This document shows positions 17,155 to 25,511 of a stretch of DNA of 64,000 nt, piece by piece. The position numbers and the translations under genes are program-made. This stretch comes from a bacterium. GTDB taxonomy: Bacteria > Planctomycetota > JAFGQW01. Numbering within the stretch: the stretch's first letter is position 1; each line of letters opens with the position of its first letter. The notes below the pieces were generated by a model. The model ran no database searches and was not told the DNA's origin. It worked only from the letters and a program-made list of their open reading frames with translations. The stretch covers positions 62,001-126,000 of the forward strand of contig JAUHXU010000005.1 in the NCBI GenBank assembly GCA_030426805.1, written 5' to 3'.

Positions 17155-17160
17155 TATACT
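17155..17160 (+). promoter_or_regulatory. -10 box of the acyltransferase gene (leaderless)
   Basis: TATACT, 7 nt before the ATG at 17168 and overlapping the end of the preceding gene. With a start site 6-8 nt downstream the transcript would begin at the start codon. No good -35 is seen. Confidence 0.5.
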
Positions 17161-17167
17161 CCGCGCG

Positions 17168-17950
17168 ATGAGGCGGATCGTCGCGATCGGACGGATCACC
17201 GCGATGGTCGCGGTCTCCTGCGCGCTCTTGTTCCTGAGCGTGCCGGTGCGGGCGTCCGTGTGGCTCCGCACGCCCGAGCGCTGGCGCATCCGCGCGTCGG
17301 CCCGGATCACGCGGTGGTGGTGCCGCGCGCACCTGTGGCTGTGCGGCGTCCGGGTCGAACGCGCGACGACGACGCCCCCACCCGCCGGCGTGATCACGTC
17401 GAACCACCTCTCCTACCTCGACATCCTCCTGCTCGGCGCGACGCTGCCCTGCCGCTTCATCGCGAAGAGTGAGATCCGGCGGTGGCCGTTCATCGGGCTG
17501 CTCGCGTGGTCGGTCGACACGCTGTTCATCGACCAGGGCAAACGCAGCGAAGTGCGGCGGCTCGCCGACGAGATCGAACGGACGAGCGCGGCCGGAATCG
17601 CGGTGACGTTCTTCCCGGGCGGCGGCATCGGGGACGGCCGCGCCCTGCAGCCGTATCACGCCGGGCTGCTCTCGGTGCCGGCGCGCGACGCGGTGCCGTG
17701 CCTCGCCGCGTGCGTGCACTACGACGCACCGCAACCGGGCCTCGATCCGCGAACCGAGATCGGCTGGACGACCGACGAACCGCTCGGCACGCACTTCCTT
17801 CGACTGCTCGGGCGCGGCCACGTCGTCGCGACCGTGCGCTGGGCCGACACGACGATCGTCGAGCGCGATCGGAAGGCCCTCGCCGCACGGCTGCACGCGG
17901 CGACCGGCGCGCTGTTCGAGCCGCTGCGCTCGACGCGCGACGCCGAGTAG
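17168..17950 (+). CDS. plsC: 1-acyl-sn-glycerol-3-phosphate acyltransferase (PlsC family)
   Basis: 260 residues. Transfers a fatty acyl chain to lysophosphatidic acid at the membrane. N-terminal hydrophobic anchor (residues 10-30). Motif I is SNHLSYLDILLL (H-x4-D catalytic pair intact), then FIAKSEIRRWPFIG and a GKRSEVRR block. Motif III reads VTFFPGGGIGDGR, so the usual FPEGT glutamate is replaced by Gly, which is uncommon and may alter substrate binding. Start ATG 17168 right after a TATACT box. The stop is 1 nt from that of convergent azoR. Confidence 0.85.
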   Translation: MRRIVAIGRITAMVAVSCALLFLSVPVRASVWLRTPERWRIRASARITRWWCRAHLWLCGVRVERATTTPPPAGVITSNHLSYLDILLLGATLPCRFIAKSEIRRWPFIGLLAWSVDTLFIDQGKRSEVRRLADEIERTSAAGIAVTFFPGGGIGDGRALQPYHAGLLSVPARDAVPCLAACVHYDAPQPGLDPRTEIGWTTDEPLGTHFLRLLGRGHVVATVRWADTTIVERDRKALAARLHAATGALFEPLRSTRDAE

Positions 17951-17951
17951 C

Positions 17952-18584
17952 TCAGCCGGCGACGTCCGCCGCGAGCGCGGCGGCCGCGGCCATCGCGCGT
18001 TCTCGCCTCGCGTCGTGATCGGCGTAGATCGCTCGGTTCTGCCCGTCCGCCCAGACGACGTCGACCCGGTCGATCCCGATGAAGCCGAACGCCGAACGCA
18101 CGAGGTTCGTGAAGCAGTCGCGCGGTTCGCCCGCCGTGTAGGCGGCACCGGACGTCGTGAACACACAGATCCGCTCGATCGCGTGCGTGCCCTCCGGTCC
18201 GTCGTCCCCGAAGCGATACGTCTCGCCGGGACAGATCACCTGGTCGATCCACGACTTCAGGATCGCCGGCATCGACGCGTTCCACATCGGTGCCGTCAAC
18301 GCGATCACCGACGCCGTGCGCACGAGCGCGCAGTGACGCCGCGCATAAGCGCTCGCCTCCCGCTCGATCTCGCTCGGCTCGTAGTCCGGCTGGCCGACGC
18401 GCTGCCAGAAGTACCGCAGCGTCGGGCCGTCGAGATACGGCGGCGGATCGTCATACAGATCGACCGTATCGACGGCGGCGTCCGGCGCGCGTGTGCACAA
18501 CGCGTCCACGAACGCGTTCGCGAGGTGCCGGTCCACCGCGTATTCGAGCGGCGACGGGTTCGCAACGATGTGGAGCAAGCGCAT
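17952..18584 (-). CDS. azoR: FMN-dependent NADH:quinone oxidoreductase / azoreductase
   Basis: 210 residues, the AzoR size. Flavodoxin-like fold reducing quinones or azo compounds with NAD(P)H. Visible: LLHIVANPSPLEY (FMN phosphate loop), VDLYDDPPP, ALTAPMWNASMPAILKSWID (the P-M-x-N FMN segment), TYRFGDDGPEG and FTTSGAAY. Start ATG 18582-18584; a near-consensus promoter ends 6 nt upstream and there is no ribosome site, so the mRNA is probably leaderless. Divergent from the phenylacetate-region operon; its physical link to that pathway is unproven. Confidence 0.9.
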   Translation of the reverse strand: MRLLHIVANPSPLEYAVDRHLANAFVDALCTRAPDAAVDTVDLYDDPPPYLDGPTLRYFWQRVGQPDYEPSEIEREASAYARRHCALVRTASVIALTAPMWNASMPAILKSWIDQVICPGETYRFGDDGPEGTHAIERICVFTTSGAAYTAGEPRDCFTNLVRSAFGFIGIDRVDVVWADGQNRAIYADHDARRERAMAAAAALAADVAG

Positions 18585-18590
18585 CGGGGA

Positions 18591-18619
18591 GGTATAGAGA
18601 CTGCCCCGTCTTCGGTCAA
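18591..18619 (-). promoter_or_regulatory. azoR promoter (leaderless)
   Basis: Minus strand TTGACC (18614-18619), 17-bp spacer, TATACC (18591-18596), 6 nt, then the azoR ATG. Near-consensus sigma-70 type with the start codon at the expected transcription start. Confidence 0.7.
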
Positions 18620-18639
18620 CGCCGCCCGCGCCGGCCGGC

Positions 18640-18668
18640 TTGTCCCGCCCGAAACGCCGCCCTATACC
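18640..18668 (+). promoter_or_regulatory. Promoter of the first phenylacetate-region operon
   Basis: TTGTCC (18640-18645), 17-bp spacer, TATACC (18663-18668). Expected start near 18675 gives a ~35-nt leader with GGAG before the ATG at 18710. Divergent from the azoR promoter. Confidence 0.65.
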
Positions 18669-18709
18669 TCCTGCGACCCGACGCGCCCCGACCCGGAGAA
18701 CCGACCCCG

Positions 18710-19108
18710 ATGGACCCCGACCGCATCCTCGGCACCGAAGCCACGGTGTGCTTCGAAGTCACCGACGCGATGCGGCCGGCGTTCGACGGCGTCGTCGTTC
18801 ACGACGTCTACTCGACGTGGTCGATGGCGCACCACATGGAGGTCGCCGCCCGGCGCGTGCTCGTGCCGTGGCTCGCCGACGGCGAAGAGGGCATCGGCAG
18901 CCACCTGAGCATCGACCACGTCTCGCCGTTGCCGGTCGGCAAGACCGCGCGAGTCGTCGCGACGTGCGTCGAGGCCGATCCGACCACCGTGGTGTGCACG
19001 GTGACCGCATACGACGGCGACAGCGAGCGCGTCGTCGGACGCGGCCGCCAGATCCAGCGCGTCCTCCCGCGCACGAAGCTCGACGAAGTTATCGCCAGAC
19101 ACCAGTGA
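18710..19108 (+). CDS. FlK-type hot-dog thioesterase
   Basis: 132 residues. Hot-dog fold acyl-CoA thioesterase resembling fluoroacetyl-CoA thioesterase FlK. The FlK catalytic triad Thr42/Glu50/His76 is matched with identical spacing by Thr36, Glu44 and His70 here (STWSMAHHME, then LSIDHVSPLPVG). It heads an operon of crotonases and PaaH, where a thioesterase could release CoA from dead-end intermediates, the job PaaI does elsewhere. The true substrate is not known. ATG 18710 with GGAG about 15 nt upstream and a promoter at 18640-18668. Confidence 0.75.
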   Translation: MDPDRILGTEATVCFEVTDAMRPAFDGVVVHDVYSTWSMAHHMEVAARRVLVPWLADGEEGIGSHLSIDHVSPLPVGKTARVVATCVEADPTTVVCTVTAYDGDSERVVGRGRQIQRVLPRTKLDEVIARHQ

Positions 19109-19125
19109 GACGAAAGGCCCAACCG

Positions 19126-19428
19126 ATGGTCAAGATGGTCGCCCTGTTCCCGAAGCCCGAAGACGTCGACGCGTTCGAGAAACACTACGCCGAGGTTCAC
19201 ACGCCGCTCGTCAAGGCGATGCCGAACCTCGACCGCCTCGAGGTCACCCGCTTCACCGGCGCGCCGATGGGCGAGCCGCGCTACTGGCTGATGGCGGAGA
19301 TGTACTTCGCCGACGAGCAGACGATGTTCGCGTCGGCGCAGTCCGAAGCGGGCATGGCGTGCGGCAAGGACGCGTTCAAGATGTCGGGCGGCACCGTCCA
19401 CATGATGTTCGCGAAGATCGACGACTGA
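19126..19428 (+). CDS. EthD-domain protein
   Basis: 100 residues. Dimeric alpha-beta barrel, EthD family: MVKMVALFPKPEDVDAFEKHY with HTPLVKAMPNL, then the second half YWLMAEMYFAD and GGTVHMMFAKID. Members include small isomerases and proteins of unclear function in aromatic catabolic operons. Lies 17 nt after the thioesterase and 22 nt before the first crotonase, so cotranscribed. A GAAAGG ribosome site precedes the ATG at 19126. Reaction unknown. Confidence 0.8.
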   Translation: MVKMVALFPKPEDVDAFEKHYAEVHTPLVKAMPNLDRLEVTRFTGAPMGEPRYWLMAEMYFADEQTMFASAQSEAGMACGKDAFKMSGGTVHMMFAKIDD

Positions 19429-19450
19429 ACCGACGGAACGGAGGCCCGCG

Positions 19451-20293
19451 ATGGGCTACATCGACGCGAAGGACCCGGCGTCGTTCGGCTTCGAGAACAT
19501 CGTCTACGAGAAGCGTGGCCGTCGTGCGACGGTCCGCTTCAACCGACCGGACGTCCTGAACTGCGTGAACCTCGCGACGCTGAAGGAACTCCAGCAGGCG
19601 TTCGAGGACTGCTCCTTCGACGACTCGATCGCGGTCGTCGTGCTCACCGGCACCGGCCGTGCGTTCTGCACCGGCGCCGACCTGAAGGAGCAGAAGGGCG
19701 AGATGGTCGACAGCCCGGCGACCTACTGGAAGTGGATGGGCGAGTTCTGCCGTGCCCACGAACTGCTCCGGGAGATCGGCAAGCCGACGATCGCGCGCCT
19801 GAACGGCATCGTCGTGGGCGGCGGCAACGAGTTCAACATCTCGTGCGACCTCGCGGTCGCGGCCGACGACATCTACATCAAGCAGGTCGGCGCCGCGATG
19901 GGCAGCGTCGCCGCTGCCGGCGCGACGCAGTGGCTGCCGATGATCGTCGGCGACCGCCGGGCCCGCGAGATCCTGATGCTCTGCGAGGAGATCCCCGCGA
20001 AGCAGGCGATGGAGTGGGGTCTCGTCAACCGCGTCGTGCCGCGCGACCAACTCGACGCCGAAGTCGACAAGATGTGCACGGTGCTCGAGCAGAAGCTGCC
20101 GGAGTGCATGCGCTACACGAAGCAGCAGCTCAACTTCTGGAAGACGTTCTCCTGGCACCAGACGATCGGCCACGCGCGCGACTGGCTCTCGATCCACAAC
20201 CGCGCCAACGAGGTCCACGAGGGTTGCACCGCGTTCCTCGAGAAGCGCAAGCCCGATTACGACAAGCTCCGGCCGCCGCCGGCCAACCCGTAA
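19451..20293 (+). CDS. Crotonase-family protein lacking one catalytic Glu
   Basis: 280 residues. Enoyl-CoA hydratase/isomerase superfamily: RFNRPDVLNCVN, GTGRAFCTGADLKEQKG (CoA-binding loop), LNGIVVGGGNEFNISCDLAV. The first hydratase glutamate (rat Glu144) is kept in GGGNE. The second (rat Glu164), normally in PEI...PGAGGTQ, is absent because the aligned segment reads KQVGAAMGSVAAAGATQW. Simple hydration of enoyl-CoA is therefore doubtful; isomerase, hydrolase or ring-opening chemistry is possible. The C-terminus ends FLEKRKPDYDK like PaaF/PaaG. Third gene of the operon. Confidence 0.82.
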   Translation: MGYIDAKDPASFGFENIVYEKRGRRATVRFNRPDVLNCVNLATLKELQQAFEDCSFDDSIAVVVLTGTGRAFCTGADLKEQKGEMVDSPATYWKWMGEFCRAHELLREIGKPTIARLNGIVVGGGNEFNISCDLAVAADDIYIKQVGAAMGSVAAAGATQWLPMIVGDRRAREILMLCEEIPAKQAMEWGLVNRVVPRDQLDAEVDKMCTVLEQKLPECMRYTKQQLNFWKTFSWHQTIGHARDWLSIHNRANEVHEGCTAFLEKRKPDYDKLRPPPANP

Positions 20294-20323
20294 CGCTGAC
20301 CCTGCACGAAGGAGCGCTCCACG

Positions 20324-21106
20324 ATGGCTGCAGCGTCCGGTGACGTGATCCTCCACGAGGTCGACGGCCACGTCGGAATCGTCACACTCAACCGCCCCGA
20401 GGTCCTGAATGCCCTGAGCCTCGAGTTGATGGTCGAACTCGTCGAACGCCTCGAGGCGTTCGACGCCGACCCCGCGATCCGCGTGATCCTGCTCTCGGGC
20501 AGCGAGCGCGTGTGGGCGGCCGGCGCCGACATCAAGGACATGGCCGAGGCGAGCGTGTTCGACATGGTCGAGCGCAACCAGTTCGCGCGCTGGGAGAAGA
20601 TCAAGCGCATCCAGAAGCCGATCGTCGCCGCGGTGAGCGGGTTCGCGCTCGGTGGCGGCTGTGAACTCGCGATGCACTGCGACGTGATCGTCGCATCGGA
20701 GACCGCGAAGTTCGGCCAGCCCGAGATCAACATCGGCGTGATGCCCGGCGCCGGCGGCACGCAGCGACTCACGCGCGCGGTCGGCAAGGCGGTCGCGATG
20801 GACGTCGTGCTGAGCGGCCGCTTCCTGTCGGCCCGCGAGGCGCTCGACGCCGGGCTCGTGAGCCGCGTCGTGCCGAAAGAGCACTTCTTCAGCGCCGCAC
20901 TCGCGCTCGCGAAGTCGATGGCGACGAAACCGCCACTCGCGCTCAAACTCGCCAAGGAGGCCGTGCTGAAGGCGCACGAGACGACCCTGTCCGAGGGCCT
21001 CGAGTACGAGCGCAAGCTCTTCTACATGCTGTTCGCGTCGGACGACCAGAAGGAAGGCATGCGCGCGTTCCTCGAGAAGCGCCGGCCGGACTTCCAGGGC
21101 AAGTGA
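20324..21106 (+). CDS. paaF: Enoyl-CoA hydratase, PaaF type
   Basis: 260 residues. Hydrates 2,3-dehydroadipyl-CoA in phenylacetate breakdown. Both catalytic glutamates are in place: SGFALGGGCELAMHCDV and FGQPEINIGVMPGAGGTQR. The oxyanion loop AAGADIKDMAE is intact and the C-terminus reads FLEKRRPDFQG. Context with PaaG and PaaH supports PaaF over a general hydratase, though a broad beta-oxidation role cannot be excluded. Start ATG 20324 after GAAGGAGCG. Seventeen nt to paaG. Confidence 0.87.
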   Translation: MAAASGDVILHEVDGHVGIVTLNRPEVLNALSLELMVELVERLEAFDADPAIRVILLSGSERVWAAGADIKDMAEASVFDMVERNQFARWEKIKRIQKPIVAAVSGFALGGGCELAMHCDVIVASETAKFGQPEINIGVMPGAGGTQRLTRAVGKAVAMDVVLSGRFLSAREALDAGLVSRVVPKEHFFSAALALAKSMATKPPLALKLAKEAVLKAHETTLSEGLEYERKLFYMLFASDDQKEGMRAFLEKRRPDFQGK

Positions 21107-21123
21107 CGCCGAGGAGATCGACG

Positions 21124-21921
21124 ATGGCCTACGAGACGCTGCTCACCGCGACGACCGACGGCGTGCTGACGATCACGCTGAACCGGCCCGACACGCTCAA
21201 CGCGTTCAACGGCGCGATGACCGACGAGCTGACCGCAGCCCTGAAGACCGCCGAACGCGACGCCGACGTGCGCGCGATCGTGATCACCGGCGCCGGCCGC
21301 GCGTTCAGCTCCGGCCAGGACCTCGCGGATCTGAAAGACCAATACGCACCGGGCGAGAAGCCGCTGCTCGGCCCCCGGCTGCGCAACGGCTACAACCCGA
21401 TCATCAAGCGGATCTGCGGGATGGAGAAGCCGGTGATCGCCGCGGTCAACGGCGTCGCGGCCGGTGCGGGCGCGAGCCTCGCACTCGCGTGCGATCTGCG
21501 GGTCGCATCGAGCAAGGCGTCGTTCGTCGAAGCATTCGTCCACGTCGGCCTGATCCCGGACTCCGGGAGCACCTGGTTGCTGCCGCGCCTCGTCGGCCAC
21601 GCCAAGGCGATGGAGATGTGCATCCTCGGCGACAAGGTCCGCGCGGACCAGGCGCTCGACCTCGGGCTCGTGAACTTCGTCGTCGCCGACGGGGACGACC
21701 TCGCGGCCGAAGCGCAGACGCTGGCCGCACGACTCGCCGCGATGCCGACACGCGCGATCGGGCTGACGAAGCGGCTCCTGAATCGCTCGATCACGTCGAC
21801 GCTCGACGAGCAACTCGAAGCCGAGGCGTACGACCAGGAGACCGCGGGCAAGACCGACGACCACATCGAGGGCGTCACCGCGTTCCTCGAGAAACGCAAG
21901 CCGGCGTTCAAGGGCCGGTAG
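21124..21921 (+). CDS. paaG: 1,2-epoxyphenylacetyl-CoA isomerase
   Basis: 265 residues. Converts the ring-epoxide of phenylacetyl-CoA to oxepin-CoA and moves double bonds later in the pathway. Diagnostic PaaG features: GRAFSSGQDLADLKDQY (with the SGQDL instead of the hydratase loop), VNGVAAGAGASLALACD lacking the hydratase Glu, and GLIPDSGSTWLLPRLVG with the catalytic Asp of the isomerase. Ends FLEKRKPAFKG. ATG 21124 with GAGGAG about 10 nt upstream. Eighteen nt to paaH. Confidence 0.92.
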   Translation: MAYETLLTATTDGVLTITLNRPDTLNAFNGAMTDELTAALKTAERDADVRAIVITGAGRAFSSGQDLADLKDQYAPGEKPLLGPRLRNGYNPIIKRICGMEKPVIAAVNGVAAGAGASLALACDLRVASSKASFVEAFVHVGLIPDSGSTWLLPRLVGHAKAMEMCILGDKVRADQALDLGLVNFVVADGDDLAAEAQTLAARLAAMPTRAIGLTKRLLNRSITSTLDEQLEAEAYDQETAGKTDDHIEGVTAFLEKRKPAFKGR

Positions 21922-21938
21922 ACGAACAGGAGAGCACG

Positions 21939-23147
21939 ATGGACACGATCGGCGTGATCGGTGCGGGCACGATGGGCGCAGGCATCGCACAGGTCGCCGC
22001 GTCGCACGACACGAACGTGTTGCTGATGGACGCGACGCGCGAGCGCACCGAAGCGGCGATCGCCGGCATCGGCAAGCGCCTCGATCGACTCGCGGAGAAG
22101 GGGCGCATCAGCCCGCAGGAAGCCGAGGGGATCAAGGAACGCCTCGAGCCGGTGACCGACCCGGCCGCGTTCGCGGACGCGGACTTCGTGATCGAAGCGG
22201 TTCTCGAGGATCTGACGATCAAGGAAGCCGTCTTCCGCGACGTGCTCCCGCATCTGCGCGACGGCGCGTTCCTCGCGACGAACACGTCGTCGCTGTCGGT
22301 CGGGGCGATCGGCGACGCGATCGGTGCGCCCGAGCACACGGTCGGCATGCACTTCTTCAACCCGGTGCCGCTGATGCCGCTCGTCGAGATCATCTCGGGC
22401 GCGGCGACCGACGCGGCGATCGCCGATCGTGCGTTCGACACCGCGAAGCGCTGGGGCAAGACGGTCGTGCGCGCCGCGGACACGCCCGGCTTCATCGTCA
22501 ACCGCGTCGCCCGCGGGTTCTACCTCGAGGGGCTGCGCATGCTCGGCGAGGGGATCGCGCCGATCGACGCGATCGACGCCGCGATCAAGACGCTCGGCAG
22601 CTTCCGGATGGGCCCGTTCGAGTTGATGGACCTGGTCGGCATCGACGTGAACTACCCGGTCAGCGTGTCGGTGTGGGAGCAACTCGACAAGCCGACGCGC
22701 CTGACGCCGCATCCGATCCAGCGCGACCTCTACGAGTCGGGTCGCCTCGGCCGCAAGTCCGGAAGCGGTGCATACGACTACTCGGGCGACACGCCGGTGC
22801 CGGCGATCGCGGTCGATCCCGCGCCGCTCGCACTGGGCGATGCGGCGTCCGCAGCGCTGGACGCATTCGTGCGCGGTGCGACCGACGTCGACGGCGACGC
22901 GACGGCGCGATACGTCTTCGCCCGCATTCTCGCGACGATCATCAATGAGGCCGGCCTGGCCCTCGACGACGGCGTCGCGACCGCGAGCGACATCGACCTC
23001 GCGATGCAGAAGGGCACGAACTACCCGCGTGGCCCGATCGAGTGGGCCGACGCGATCGGCCGGCCGTCCGTCGTCGCGTGGCTCGAAGCGCTCGACGAAG
23101 CGGCTGGTGACGGACGCTTCCGCCCCGCCGCGGCGCTCCGCGGATAG
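21939..23147 (+). CDS. paaH: 3-hydroxyacyl-CoA dehydrogenase, PaaH type
   Basis: 402 residues, shorter than E. coli PaaH (475). NAD-dependent oxidation of 3-hydroxyadipyl-CoA. Rossmann start DTIGVIGAGTMGAGIAQ, EAVLEDLTIKEAVF, TNTSSLSV, HFFNPVPLMPLVEII with the catalytic His, then the helical domain with TPGFIVNRVARGFYLEGLRM and GPFELMDLVGID. A second, partial helical repeat ends the protein (GTNYPRGPIEWAD). ATG 21939 follows ACAGGAGAG. Last gene of the operon that starts at 18710. Confidence 0.92.
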   Translation: MDTIGVIGAGTMGAGIAQVAASHDTNVLLMDATRERTEAAIAGIGKRLDRLAEKGRISPQEAEGIKERLEPVTDPAAFADADFVIEAVLEDLTIKEAVFRDVLPHLRDGAFLATNTSSLSVGAIGDAIGAPEHTVGMHFFNPVPLMPLVEIISGAATDAAIADRAFDTAKRWGKTVVRAADTPGFIVNRVARGFYLEGLRMLGEGIAPIDAIDAAIKTLGSFRMGPFELMDLVGIDVNYPVSVSVWEQLDKPTRLTPHPIQRDLYESGRLGRKSGSGAYDYSGDTPVPAIAVDPAPLALGDAASAALDAFVRGATDVDGDATARYVFARILATIINEAGLALDDGVATASDIDLAMQKGTNYPRGPIEWADAIGRPSVVAWLEALDEAAGDGRFRPAAALRG

Positions 23148-23305
23148 CGAGCGACCCGGCACCCGCACGGTGTGCGCGATCGCACGTTCGGGACCGCACA
23201 CGACGGGTTGTAGCGAATTCGCCCCGTTCGACTCGAAACCGCACACGGCACGCCCTTTGCGCGCCGGGCTCCGGTTACGATGCACGTCGAACGGAGGTCA
23301 TTGTC

Positions 23306-25447
23306 ATGCAGATTCGATCCGGCCACGCGCTTCTCGGCGCGCTCCTGCTCATCCTCGCCCTCGGCGCAGGGTGCAAGAAGAGCAGCAGCAGTAGCGGCCC
23401 GCTCACACTGTTTCTCGTCGCGTTCCCCGAGGATCAGCGGAGCGATCTCTACCGGGATCAGACCCTGCGCTTCGACTTCAGTATCCCCGTCGACCCGACG
23501 TCGATCGACGCCGACTCGATCCAGGTACTGGCACTGCCGGGACGCACACCGGTCTCCGGCCTCTACACGGTCACGGGTTCGGTCGTCATGTTCAATCCGG
23601 TCGTGGACGAGGGCGCACCGAATCCGGGCAATCTGCCGCTGAACCCGTACGGCTTCGCCGAGCTGACGCAGTTCGAGGTCGTGATCGAAGATCAAGGGAT
23701 GAAGACGGTGCGCGGCGCGCTGGGCGAGATGCTCACGCAGCGCTTCACCGGGACCTTCGGAACCGCGCAGGGCTTCACGCCGCGCCCGAACGATCCGGAC
23801 CTGAACTTCGCACCGTTCGATCAGGCCGTCTACGACACGACGAACCCGCCGTACACGCCGGCCAACCCGAAGGGCACGCTCGAGCCGAACGACGACATCC
23901 TCGGCTACACACCGGTGCCCACCACCCCGCCGATCAACCCGATGACGAACCGCCCCGACTACCGAGCCGGGCATCCGACGAACGTGCTCATCCAGGCGCA
24001 CTTCAACGCGGTCGTCAATCCGGCAACCGTCCGCACGCAGTCCGGCGGCAACGTCGTCCTCGAATACGAGCAGAGTCCGAACCAGTGGATGCCGGTCGCG
24101 ATGAGCGCGACCCCGTCGCCCTCGGGCAAGACGCTGGTCCTCTCGGCCGCGACGCCGCTCGCGAATGCGACGCGCATCAACCGCTACCGCGTCCGGTTCG
24201 ATACCGGCGCGCCGATCGAGAGCCGCGGCGGCAGGCCGCTGATCCCGGTGGTCGAGGTCTGGGACAACCTGCAACGCCAGACCGTCCGCCGCCTCGTCGT
24301 CCAGGACGACCTGACGATACTCACGCGCCTGCAGGTGAACGAGACCGGGCCGTGGTCGTTCTTCGACTTCCCGATCGACGCGGCGATCGTGGACACGGCG
24401 GCGAGCGACAGCGACGTCACGATCGCGAACCAGACGATCACACCGGCGGCCGGCACGACTCGAACCGCGAGCGACACGACGGCCTGCTCGCTGCCGAGCA
24501 GCGCGTGCCAGTTTGCGCTCCGCGAACCGCTCACGCAGTCGCTGACGTCGCCCAACCCGAACCCGAACTCCAAGGGGCCGAGCAAGGTCCAGTTCCTGTT
24601 CAACAGCTACCAGCACGCCGGAACGGCACCCTCGCCCTACGCGCTGCCGGACGCGGAAGCGCTGGTCGACATGGCGTGGGCGCCGCAGCAAGGGATGGCG
24701 ATCCCCGCCACCTATCCGAAGCTCTACATCGTGCTGGATTCCGCATCGACGAACTCGACCCTCTCGACCGTCCCGGCGGGACTCGGGGGCGTCACCTACG
24801 CGGCCAACCTGGAAAACCCACCGGGCACCGCGGTTCGGGACGGCAGCACGCAATACATCGTCGCCGGGGGGCAGCAGCCCTTCGTCTCCTGGCAGTTCGA
24901 GCGGCCGTTCATGAACTACCGTCGCGACCGATCGATCGTGTTCACGGCGTGGACCGAAGTGGGCGGCGAGACCGAGCAGACGTTCGCGTGGTATTCGCCG
25001 ACCAACATGCCGAACACTCGCATCTTCTCGCCGCCCCGCGTCGCGAATCCGTCGACCGGCTTGGCCGGTCAGTGGTGCTACTACCACACCCGCTTCAACT
25101 TCGTCCGCGTCCGATCGCTGGTCGTGACGAAGTACTACCGAATCACGAGCGCCGGTACGCCGACCGTGCGGGGCGGGATCCGGACGATCACGCCGATGGG
25201 CAAGGCGCGGGTCGACGTCGAATACGCTGGCGCGACGTTCGCGTCCTACACCCCGCGCACGATCGGCAACCGAACGCTCGAGGAAGGCGTCGGCACTCCG
25301 ATCAGCCGCACGGGCTTCTCGGCCGACGCGCGGGTCGCGAGCGGTCACGACGCGATCGGCGTCCGCGTGCGCTTCACGCTCGATCCGTACAACCCGACGC
25401 TGCTGCCGTCGGTCAACTCGATCGCGCTCGCCTACACGGTTCCGTAA
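23306..25447 (+). CDS. Large lipoprotein with SbsA-like Ig domain
   Basis: 713 residues. Lipoprotein signal with lipobox LGAGC (Cys about residue 23) followed by Lys-Lys and a Ser run. Residues 40-125 resemble bacterial Ig-like (SbsA/Big_5) domains: LRFDFSIPVDPTSIDADSI ending in a Phe-rich strand. The same pattern recurs at about residues 225-310 (VLIQAHFNAVVNPATVR). The remainder is beta-rich with no enzyme motif. ATG 23306 is set by GGAGGT 10 nt upstream. An outer-surface structural or adhesion role is likely; this is inference. Ends at a strong hairpin shared with a convergent gene. Confidence 0.72.
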   Translation: MQIRSGHALLGALLLILALGAGCKKSSSSSGPLTLFLVAFPEDQRSDLYRDQTLRFDFSIPVDPTSIDADSIQVLALPGRTPVSGLYTVTGSVVMFNPVVDEGAPNPGNLPLNPYGFAELTQFEVVIEDQGMKTVRGALGEMLTQRFTGTFGTAQGFTPRPNDPDLNFAPFDQAVYDTTNPPYTPANPKGTLEPNDDILGYTPVPTTPPINPMTNRPDYRAGHPTNVLIQAHFNAVVNPATVRTQSGGNVVLEYEQSPNQWMPVAMSATPSPSGKTLVLSAATPLANATRINRYRVRFDTGAPIESRGGRPLIPVVEVWDNLQRQTVRRLVVQDDLTILTRLQVNETGPWSFFDFPIDAAIVDTAASDSDVTIANQTITPAAGTTRTASDTTACSLPSSACQFALREPLTQSLTSPNPNPNSKGPSKVQFLFNSYQHAGTAPSPYALPDAEALVDMAWAPQQGMAIPATYPKLYIVLDSASTNSTLSTVPAGLGGVTYAANLENPPGTAVRDGSTQYIVAGGQQPFVSWQFERPFMNYRRDRSIVFTAWTEVGGETEQTFAWYSPTNMPNTRIFSPPRVANPSTGLAGQWCYYHTRFNFVRVRSLVVTKYYRITSAGTPTVRGGIRTITPMGKARVDVEYAGATFASYTPRTIGNRTLEEGVGTPISRTGFSADARVASGHDAIGVRVRFTLDPYNPTLLPSVNSIALAYTVP

Positions 25448-25451
25448 CGCG

Positions 25452-25496
25452 CAAAGAAAAAGGCCGGGCCGCGGGCGTCGCCCGTGGCCCGACCTT
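25452..25496 (-). terminator. Rho-independent terminator of the 25512 gene
   Basis: Stem AAGG-x-CGGGCC-x-CGGGC / GCCCG-x-GGCCCG-x-CCTT around GTC (25460-25496). On the minus strand it is followed by TTTTTCTTT, a canonical U tract for the minus-strand gene ending at 25512. The plus-strand side serves the lipoprotein gene more weakly. Confidence 0.8.
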
Positions 25497-25511
25497 CCTC
25501 CCCCGCGCGGT

